29,694 bases of DNA from a virus: positions 1-29,694 of the IMG/VR virus record IMGVR_UViG_3300034954_001305, one strand, 5' to 3'. Numbering within the stretch: position 1 is the first letter of the stretch; each line of letters opens with the position of its first letter. Positions 1-12,000 of this stretch are shown piece after piece. The notes under the pieces were generated by a model. That model saw only the letters and a list, made by a program, of their open reading frames with translations, searched no databases and was not told the origin of the DNA. A program made the translations under genes and the position numbers.

Positions 1-3000
1 CTAAAACCATCATTTGCAGAATATATTAGAAGAAGAGTTCTAGTAACCGAAGTTATTTCGGGTGATCCAAATAAATTGGTTGGACAAATGATCAGTAACT
101 TTACTGATACTGCAACTGGTCCAGTTTCTGAAGTAGAAATTTTAACCAGAAATAAAAAAACATTTTATAAGTTACAATTATTTTCTGGATATAATGAAAA
201 AAGTTTAATTGAAGGAACTTTTAATATCACTCCCAATAGTTTAGTTTCTGACAGTGTTTCCATTGGTTCTTCAGTAATTACTGTTGATAGTACTATTGGA
301 TTTGATTCCTCTGGAACACTGACTATTGATAATACTAATATTGAGTATGAGAATAAGAGTGTTAATCAATTCTTTGGTTGTAGTGGTGTAACTAGTGCCA
401 TTGATCCAGGAGCATTAGTATATTCTAATACAGATACCATTTATGGGTATGAAGATGGTGATACAACAAAAAGAGTGGTTCTTAGAATTACTGGCGTTAT
501 GTCAGATATTGAGAATAAAGATACTTATAACTTACTATTCGAAAATGACCTAGTTTCAGTAAAAAATCTGGGTGAAAGTATTCGTAATAATAATGAAAAT
601 TATAAGCAGTTTGCATTTAATACTTGGATTTACAATACGAGAACCAGATATGAAATTGAAAGTTTTTCAAATAACACTGTAACATTATTTGAAACTCCAG
701 ATAAGTCAAGTTTAAAACTTGGTGATACTGTTGATATTCTTGATAGAAATGCAGAGAACATTGTACTTTCTAATGCAGAAGTTACTTCAATTGTTGATAA
801 TGAAGTTCAATTAAATCAAAGTCTTACCGTCGCTTCAAACAGAGATTTAAGTATTAGAAAAAGATTTGAATATGCAAATTCTACTGCAGTTCAATTAGAG
901 TCTGATAAAATTTTATCAAATGTTCAAAATACATATAATGAAAAAGATGAGAGTATGTATGTTGCATCAAACTCTCTTCCAGATTATACAATAACTAAAG
1001 AAATTTCTGAAGTTTCAGTAGATATAACCCCATCAACAAATTTAGACTCTGTCTATCAAGGATTCGTTGCTACTAGTGGTAAATATTCTATTTTATCATT
1101 TGCTAATGATGTTCCTTTCATTACTGGAGATGAAGTAATATATTCGGGTAATGATGATCCTATTGTTGGATTAGTTTTTGGTAGAACTTATTATGTTGAA
1201 GTTATAAGAGATACCAACCCTGTTAGAACGAATAGAATTAGACTATTTAATGCAAGATCTTTTATTGGAACCGATCAAAGAGTAGAATTCCATAAGACAT
1301 CTTTTAATGTTAATACTACACATTCTTTTACTCTTAGTGAACACTATGGTAAAAATTTAAAGGCAAAAACGTCTTTAGTAAAAATACCATTAGTACCAAA
1401 CATTGAATCGGGAATAGACACTCCAACAAAACCAGGAACTGTTGGTGTAATGATCAATGGTGTTGAAATACAAAACTATAAATCAGATGATAGAGTTTAC
1501 TATGGACCTCTTGATAATATTAAAGTTTTAAATGGTGGAACAGATTATGATGTACTAAATCCACCTCAAGTTGCAATTTCGAATCCTAGTGTTTCTACAG
1601 GAACTACTGCCAAAGCACAAACAGTTGTTAGAGGGTCTGTTAAAGAAATTATAGTTGACCCACAAAACTTTAGTATTAATAGAGTTTTATCAACAACATT
1701 AGAAGGTGGAAACGGACAGGGTGCAGTTTTGGAATCTGTCGTTTCAAAACAATTTAGGGAAATCGATTTCAATGCATCTAGAGTTGGTGTGGCAGCAACT
1801 GGTGGTATCGATATTACAAATGATACATTAACCTTTGAGGAAAGACATAATCTTGTTGCTGGTCAAAAAATTGTTTACAGTTCAAATGGTAATCCAACAC
1901 TTGGTATTGGATCATTTGATGGTTCTAATCTAGACCAAAATGAAAACTTAGTTAATGGTGGTATCTATTACCCACAAATCATTAATACACGTTCAGTATA
2001 TCTCTATAGAAGTCTCGATGATTTTAATGCAGGTATTAACACCGTTGGTTTTACTACTGTTAATACTGGTGGTATTCATAAGTTTAGAACCTATGATCAA
2101 CAAAATGTTGTTTCTGAAATTAAAGTACTTAATCCTGGTTCGGGATATGAGAATAGAAAATTAAGAGTTGAACCTACAGGAATTTCAACTATTACAAATG
2201 TTGTTAAGTTTAATAATCATGGATTTAATGATGGTGATTTAATCAATTATACATTCCAAACTTCTGCAGTTTCTGGTCTTTCTAGTTCTACACAATATAG
2301 AATTCTAAAATTAAATGATTCTGAGTTCCAAGTAGCAGAAGCAGTTGGTGGGGCTAGAACAGATTTTGATAGAAAAAATTATGTAAGTTTTGGATCTACT
2401 TCTGGAGAAGGATATCAAATATTTTCATATCCACCAATTGTAGTAAATGTTAATGCCGAATATGCTCCAGGTAGTAGTGGTGCTGCAAGCACAATTGTAG
2501 CAACTCCGTTAGTAAGAGGTGAAATTGTAGATGTTTATGTTTATGATGAGGGAACTGATTATGGATCAAATATATTGAATTTCCATAGAAATCCAACAAC
2601 TACAGTTAAAACTGGATTAGGTGCTCAATTAAAACCAATTATAAAGAGAGGTAAAGTAATAGCAGTTGAAGTTCAAAATGGTGGTAAATTTTATGATGCG
2701 GCACCAGATTTAGAAGTTGTTGGTGATGGTGTTGGTGCAAGACTTAGAGCAGTTGTTTCTAATGGACGTCTTGTAAATGTTATTATCATTAATTCTGGAA
2801 CTGGATACTCAGAAATAAACACTTCAGTTAAAGCAAAACCACCTGGAAGAAATGTTGTATTAGAATCTAACGTAAGATATTTAAATGTTAATAATTTAGA
2901 AAGATTCTCCGATGAATTATTAGTATCTTATGATGATGATCTTTCATATGGTGTTGTTGGTTATTCTACTGATAGAGATGGAGTATCTTTTGTTGATGCT

Positions 3001-6000
3001 ACAAGTGAAGAAGATCACTCAAAAGTAATTGGATGGGCAAATGATGGTAATCCAATTTATGGTCCTTATGGATTTTCTAATCCAGATGATAGTAGTTCAG
3101 CAACTAGACGTTTGCAGGTAGGATATACCAAGTCAGAAAATAACATTAAAAATAGACCTTCATTAGATACGTTTAATCTTGGATATTTTGTTGAAGATTA
3201 TAAGTTTGATGATAGTGGCGATTTAGATATTCATAATGGAAGATACACCAAAACACCAGAATTTCCTAATGGCGTATACGCATATTTTGTTGGTGTTTCT
3301 ACTAACGCATCTACTGGTAAATTAGATCCAGAATTCCCATATTTTATTGGTGATACTTACAGATCTAAAGTTGCAACTTTAACCTTAGATCAAAATTTTG
3401 ATTTTAATAAATCATCACTGGTAAGAAATACTTTTCCATACAGAACAGCGAAAAAATATTCTGGTAGTGATTTCTTATTTGAATCAAATTCACCAATTAA
3501 TCAAATAACCAAAATTGAATCTGTATCTAAAGGTTCTATTGATGGTTTTGTAATCGTAAATCCTGGGGAAGATTATAAGGTTGGAAACTCATTAATTTAT
3601 AACAATGACAATACCGAAGGTGGCGGTGCAGAATCTGAAGTATCAAGAATTAAAGGTAAAGAAATTAATTCAATAGTTACTGAATATTTGGAATATGACA
3701 GTTCTATTGTAGTTAGAGAAGATTCGGAAAATCTTCGTGTACATACTTCATCAATACATCAATTATTTGATGGTGATACAATTCAAATTTCAGGTCTCTC
3801 CACTCATGTTAATAATTTAACCGGAGCACATTCAATTGGAATCACATCAGTATTTTCTCGTTTGAGTGATACTGTTATCCAGAATACTGGAGTAACAACA
3901 GATATTTACGTCACAGAAATTCCATCCATCGTAAGTTCTGGATCATCAATTGGAATTGGAACAGAGACATTACGTGTTCTCAATGTTTTCAATGAAAACA
4001 ATATTTTGAGAGTAAGAAGAGGACTAGTTGGTTTATCACACACTTTCTCAGATATTGTTGAATTTAAAAATGATTCATTTACAATTCCTGTAAAAACCGA
4101 TTCTCTTGATTCTAAGAAAAATACAAAAGTTTATTTCAATCCTTTCGAATCTTTTGGAGTTGGAATTCAAACTGGAGTGGAAGTTCCTCTTAACTATCAT
4201 TTGGGAATAGAACCAAAAACAATATCAGTTCCATCACAGTCTATATTTGTACCAAATCACCCATTTAAAAATAATCAAGCTATTGAATTGAGAATTCCTG
4301 GTGGATTTAATGCACTACCAGTTAGAACAAATGCAAATGATACTGGTTTTAATATACCTGAAAATGGAACAAATCAAACATTTTATGTTATTAACAAGGG
4401 AAAAGATTTTATTGGACTGACAACAGAAGTTGGATTAACAACATCAACTAATGGTTTATTTCTTGTTTCAACAGATGCAAATACTCATAATAGTTTCGAA
4501 TATTATTTTGAAACTCAGTTTAATGAAATAACTGCAGATGTTCAAAAAATAAAAACAAAGGTTTCAATATCAACAGTTCATGGATTATCGAGTGGTGATA
4601 TTGTAGATCTCACAGTAAAACCAAATATCTCTGTTGGTATGGGAACAGATGATCCAATATCAATTAGATATGATTCTTCATATAATAAAATTTTAATAAA
4701 TCCTGTTGGATTTTCATCATCTCAAGTCAATATTTCTAATGATTCTATTCAAATTAATTCTCATGGATTAAAAACTGGTGAAAAAATATTCTATAGTTCT
4801 ACTGATGATAACGCATCTGGATTAACAACTGCTGGTTACTTTGTTTTACGTATAGATGATAATAACTTTAAATTATCCCAAACATATAATGATACAGTAT
4901 CAGATCCACCAATAGTAGTAAGTATTGCCAGCACTGGTGGAGCATCTCAAGAAATTAGTTTACTTAATCCACAAATCAAAGTATCAAAAAATAATGATAT
5001 TGTTTTTAATGTATCGGATACTTCTTTAGATGAATATCAGTTTAAGTTTTTCTATGACAAAGGTCTAAATAACGAATTCGTATCTACGGGAACAACGTCA
5101 ACATTCTCTGTTGTAGAAACAATTCTAACTTCGGGTATTTCAACATCATATAAGATTACATATAATGATGATCTTCCAACAAAATTATACTACTCATTCC
5201 AAAAAAATGGTGTAACAATTGATCCTGATACAGATGTAGTTAATCATTCAGAAATTGTTTATGTTGATAGTGACTATAATGGATCATATAAGATATTTGG
5301 CATAGGAGCAACTACATTCCACATTTCACCAAATTCTGTACCAGAGAGACTTGATTATACTAAATCACAAACTGATGTATTAGAATATACAACAAATTCT
5401 TTATCAGCTTCTGGTCCTATCTCTAAGATTGATATTGTTTCTCCTGGATTCAATTATTCTAGATTACCATTCATTGCAGGTTTCTCGACTGGAACATCTA
5501 CAAATGTTGGTTCTAATGCAATTATCAGACCTACAACAACATCGATTGGTAAGATAAACAATTTTAGAATCGTGAATGAAGGATTTGAATATGCATCAGA
5601 TAAAACTCTTAGACCAGAAGCAAATATTTCAAAATTATTAACATTAACAGGAACCGATCAAATTGATTCTGTTACTATTTTGGATGGAGGTAGATTTTAT
5701 CTTTCTCCACCACAGTTAGTTGTGGTGAATATGTATAATAGAGAGATTGTTGATCCATCTACCTATAGTTTAAATGCAGAATTTGTAGGGAATACAATTG
5801 TATCTGTTGAAGTTGTTTCACAACCAAAAGGACTGCAATCTGTGCAGCATAATATTTTTGCTGTTAATAATAGTAATGGTATACAAGTAGAAAGAATTAC
5901 AGGTTATTCTAATGGTGTCGTAACTTTAGAATTGAGTACACCACCAATTGATGGGTTCTCAACTCCACCATTTGCTGTGGGAGATAAGATTTTTGTTGAG

Positions 6001-9000
6001 GGTTTACAAAAAGAATCTCAAACAGACAGTCTTGGTAACGTAACTTCTTCTGGTAGTGGATTTAATTCTGCAGATAATGGATATAATTATTTTACAGTTA
6101 CTGAGTTTACTAATTCAAATCCAGCAGTATTAAGCTATGATATTGGTGAATTTACGGATGATGCTGGAGTTCGTAAAATAATTCAAACAGGATTTACTGC
6201 AGTAGTTAAAAAAGACAATTTACCATCATTTAAATTAAACACATCATCTGGACGTTTCTTCTTAGGAGAAAAACTGGCAGTAAAAAATAGTGAAGTTGAT
6301 TTAACAACAACTGTTGTTGAGAAAAATTTAGTAAAAGTTGATGGTGATTATGATATTAAAATCAATGATGTTATTGAAGGTGTTATATCTGGAATAAAAG
6401 GAACTGTAGAATCTATAACTTCTTACAGTGGAAGATTCTCAGTAGATTATTCCAGTAAAAAGAGATATGGTTGGAAAGATGATATTGGTAAATTAAATGA
6501 TAGTTTACAAGTACTACCAAATAATGATTACTTCCAGAATTTATCATATACTCTAAAGAGTACCAAAGAATTTAATACAATTCAGGAAAACGTTAGCAGA
6601 CATGTTCATCCAACTGGAATGAAGAACTTTGCTGATATGCAAATTGAATCCGTTGCAAATATTGGAATTGGAATTTCTGACTCTTTTATATCACCTACTT
6701 TAGATTTTATTGCTGAAAGAAGAGTTGATACAATTAATGCTTTTGATTTGGTTCAAGATTATGAAGCAACTAATAACAGCTCTAGATTCCTAATATTTAA
6801 GAATAAGAGACTTGCTGATTTTATTGAATGTAGAACCAATCGTGTTCTTCAAATAGATGATATTAGTAATAGATTCTCAAGTGCAGAATCTAATAGAGAT
6901 CCATTCATTGAAACAATAGAATATCCAATTACAGATTTCTATTCAAAATTCTTAATTCAAGTAACAGATGAACTAAAACAAAGTACTCAAGTTAGTGAAG
7001 TTGTTGTTTTAAATGACTACAACAACACATATACACTTAATAAAGTAGATTTATTTACCGATGAAAAACTTGGTGATTTTAATGCAGATTTTGCAGCAAG
7101 TGGTGATCCAACTTTAAGATTTGATCCAGTTAATCCAAATGACTTCAGTTATAATTTAAAAGTTTATAGAGAATCATTTACACCAGCAAATGTTGGTTCT
7201 GGATTTACTGATGTAGGATTTGTAAGAATTGATGCTAGAACCAATGCTTTGGGACCTGCAAATGGTGGAGGACTTGTAGGATTTACTACAGATGTTTTTG
7301 AAGCATTATCTAATCAATTTGATACCACATATACATTTGCTCAGGTATTAAATACCGACACAAATGAAATGAACTATTTTGAAGTCGTTGGTCATTATGA
7401 TGGTTCAAACACTCATATATCAGAATACTACTACGATACTGCAAATTTACAATCATTCTCTGGTCAAAACATTGGTACTTTTGGATTAAATGTTTCTGGT
7501 GGTGTTATAAGATTAACCTTTGAAAATGATGTAAATAGCAATCTTGTTGTAAAAACTAAAACTGTAGGTATTGGAACTACTGCTGCTGGAATAGGAACAT
7601 ATCGTTATCTTGTAGCTGGTCAAATTCCAGGTACGGAAAGAACTGCTAAGTTTGATTCACAATTTAAAATTACTAGTGGAATATCAACAGTATTTGAATT
7701 TGATAGCGTTGTTCAGTTTAGCCAAAAATCAATTATCAAAGTTGGTGTAGGTGAAACTGTTTCAGTTCATAATTTGATGGTAGTTGCTGATCAGACTAGA
7801 AGCAACATTCAACAATCCCCATTTGTAAATGTTGGAACAAATAATGGAATAGGAACATTCTCATCTGAAATGGATGGTACGAATGTTATTGTTAAATTCC
7901 ACCCAGATGCTGAATTTGCATCTGATAGTATAACAATACAGTCTTATAATCAACATATTTACGCAGATGTTGATGAATTTAACATTCCAAGTGACTTTAA
8001 TATTGGTACATTAGATGAAGGCATAACAAATGCCTTCTATGGATCGATTAATGTATTTGGTAGAGATAAGACTGATTTTGATCTGAATTATAAGAGAATT
8101 CCTATTTTTGAAAAGACTTTCAACCCAGCAAGTACAAATACATTAAACAGGTCTACAGGTGTATTCACAATTAATGACCATTTCTTTGAAACAGGTGAAG
8201 AGTTAATCTACACCCCAACATCAACATTAATTGGAGTTGCAGCATCAGCAGTTGGAATCGGAACTACAATTACAAGTGGAACTATTGTAACTGGCGACAT
8301 TGTTGAAGTTGGTTTCTCAACAATTACTGGTATTGGTGCATCAACAGGTTTGAGTATTGGAAGTTTAGTTTTTGGTGATGGTGTCCCAACAAATACGACA
8401 ATAACAGGAATTCAAACATTTAATAGTTACTTTAGTGGAGATGTTGTTGGAGCAGGTTCATCAGTAATTACTGGAATCGCCAATACCTCAATACTTACAG
8501 TTGGTGCTGGAATATTCTCTGGTGATAATACATCATTAGGTACTATCTTTGCTATTGGAATTAATTCTATAACAGCAGATCAAGTTATAGATGGTGGTGA
8601 TGATAGAACATATTTCGCTGATAACTCTAATTGGTCAGTAACTCTATCTAATGTATCGACCGCTTCAACAACTAGAGAGGTCTTTACTACTGGTATTACA
8701 ACTGATATCATGCCCGAAAGAGTGTATGCAATTAGATTAACAAAAGATACTTTCAAATTAACTGGAACTGCTGGTGGTAGTGGAATTGGATTTACATTTA
8801 CAGATATTGGATCTGGTAACCTCCATAAGTTGGAGATGAAGAAAAAACTTTCCAAATCATTAATTACAATTGATGGTGTAACACAATATCCATTGGCATA
8901 TACTCCATTATCGTTTGATTTGGAAAATAACGGAGGAACAACTATTGGTGCCGCTGTTTCTTTCTTATCACTTTCTGGTATTTCTTCAATCAGACCAAGA

Positions 9001-12000
9001 GATATTCTCAAAATAGATGAAGAGTTCTTAGAAATTCAAAATGTAGGTTTAGGAACGACAAATACTGGACCAATTACTGGAGTAGGAACTTTCCCTGTAA
9101 TTAATGTATCTAGAGGATTTGTTGGAACTGCTGCAACAGATCATCAAGATGGATCCGAAGCAAGAATTTATAAAGGTGCATTTAATATTGTTGGTAATAA
9201 AATCCACTTCACTCAGGCACCTGATGGTAAGGGAAACAATGATAGAGTTGATGCAAGTGCGCTATCTCTTCCAAAATCAACCTTTAATGGTAGAGTTTAC
9301 TTAAGAAGAGATTACACTGGAAACAAAGTTTATGATGATATTTCCCTGAGTTTTAACGGAATTGGAAGAACTTTTAGTGTATATAACGAGGGTGAAAATA
9401 CTTTAGGATTAGAAGCGGGAAGTAATTTAGTATTCATTAACGATATTTTCCAAACTCCAGATACTGCCAATAACACTGGTAATAACTATTCATTCTCTGC
9501 AGATGAAAATACTGGTATTTCCAGTGTTACATTCACTGGAATCACCAGATCAGGATCTAGCGATATTATCATCTCTGAAGAAGATGTTAACCAGAATCAA
9601 ATTCCAAGAGGTGGTGTTGTAATCTCTGTTGCAGCTACTGGTGGACTCGGATATGCATTACCTGTTGGTGCTAAAGTAAAACCAACCATCGGTGCTGGAA
9701 AATCAATTTCTGGTTTACTTGGTGTTTCTACATTCAGTTCTTCTCAAATTAATATCAGCACTTCTCGTTATAATGAAACGACAGGTATTCTTGAAATTAC
9801 AACATCTACACCACATAATCTCTGTGGATCTGGTGAATTTGTATATTTAAATGATTTAGAGTTCTCTTGTGCTGCACCACATGCTGGTGTAACTACAACA
9901 ATTTTCCCAGATGGAACTCAAGGATTTGAATATCCAGTTACTGGTATCACCTCGATTAAGACCTTTGAAGTTAATGTTGGAACAAGCACAATTCCGCATA
10001 CATATGAATCTGGTGGAACTGTCCGTCAATACTTCCCACAATTAACCTTTGGTTCTGGATATCGTGGATCTGTTGGTGTTGCAATCACTGATCTTGCATA
10101 CGCACACAGATTCGTTGAATCTCAAACAGACTCAATTGCTGATGATACTGCTGGTGTATTTACAGCAACTAATGCAGTTTATACCCCATCCAACGGTACT
10201 TTAGTGCTTACTATAGGTAATCATACATTAACAACTGATAATGTAATTACTATTGCTGGAAATTCGTTAACATTTACATGCACAAAAGATAGTAATGGAT
10301 CTAATCATTCATATCCACGCACAACAGATCCAGCATTTGGTGCTACTTTAGATATTACTGCAACAACTTCAAATACAATTACCGTTAATGTTGGTGCATC
10401 TGGTCCTAACGATCAATATGCACACACATTTGTTAGTGCCGTTGCTAATTCTATTGTTGCTGGTAATGCCAAAACACCAACAAATGCCAAATATACATCA
10501 CATTCTGGTGTTCTTGTATTGACAATTCCAAATCATGGATTGACAGTTAATGATGAAGTTCAGATTGCCAAAGAGTCGCTTATATTTAAGTGCTCTAAGG
10601 ATAATTATAAAACTGATCATCCATATCCAAGATCATCTGATCCTGTTGTTGGTATTCATACCGCAATTACTGCAGTTACTACAGATACAATTACAGTCAA
10701 TATTGGTCCTGGTGGTGGTGCAGGAACTGGAGCAAATATTACAGCAACTGTAGGTGCTGGTGGAACATTAGCATTTAACATTGTTAGTGGTGGTAGTGGA
10801 TATGTTAATCCTATGGTATCGGTTGACAGTCCCGTATATGAAAATTTACCTGTAATTGGCGTTTCTAGATTAGGACTTGGTGCTACGACAGCAACTGGTA
10901 TTGGTTTATCAATGACTCTTGAAATGGGTCCATCATCTGTTGGAATTGGAACATCATACTTTGAAGTTGCAAGATATGAAATTACAAATTCTGGTTATGC
11001 ATATAGAAAAGGTGATGTGTTCAAACCTGTTGGTCTTGTTACTGCCGCTGGTTTATCACAACCAATTGAAGAGTTGTTCTTCACCGTTGAAGAAGTGTTT
11101 AATGATTCATTTGGATCTTGGCAATTGGGTGAATTTGATTATATTGATAGTAATGCATCTAGACAAGATGGCATAAGAACTAGATTCCCACTATTCAGAA
11201 ATAGTCAATTACTTAGTTTTGAAAAGAATAATGCAGATGTAACATCATCTTTAATCGACTTTGATTCAGTGTTACTAATCTATGTTAATGGTGTTATGCA
11301 AGAACCTGGTGTATCATATACATTTGAAGGTGGAACAACATTCTCCTTTACTGAAGCACCAAAAGCATCAGACAAGGTTGATGTGTTCTTCTATAGAGGA
11401 ACTCGTAACTCTGATAGTGTTGAGGTTAATATTAATGAAACTATTAAGCCAGGTGATGAAGTTAGAGTTTATAAAAACGATGCTCTAACGAATACAGTAA
11501 CTCAAGATAGTAGAATTGTTGCTGATATTACTTCTGCAGATACAATTGAAACTGGAATTTATCTTGGTGATGGTATAAATGAGACCGATCACAAACCATT
11601 ATCTTGGTCTAAACAAAAACGTGATTTATTAATCGGAAGTATAGAACAAACTAAATCTAGAGATTCAATTGAGGGAATGGTATTCCCAACTGCTAAAGTC
11701 ATAAAAGATTTTGGTTCTAGTGATACTCAAATATTCTTAGATGATGCACAATTCTTTAATTATGAAGAAAATGAATCTACAATTGATATTGGAAGTGTAT
11801 CAGGTCTCTTAGTAAGTGGTAAACCATCACCTGTAGGTGCTTCCGTAACAGCAGTTGTATCTACTGGTGGTACAATCACATCTATTGATGTAATTGATGG
11901 TGGTAGTGGTTATACGGCAGGATCAACTGTTGCTATTAACATAGCATCACCAATTGGTGGAATTGGAACAGTATTTAAAACACAAGTTGCAGATAAAGTT

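Noticed and set aside
76-90. Start of the giant gene at the TTG (76) or ATG (88)
   Set aside because: The frame is open from base 1 and the upstream codons look like conserved protein, so the gene is cut by the window edge rather than starting here.
8580-9011. 143-codon minus-strand open frame
   Set aside because: It lies entirely within the giant plus-strand gene, has no ribosome site or recognisable protein, and its Pro/Val/Ser-rich product mirrors the Gly/Asn/Thr codons of the sense strand.
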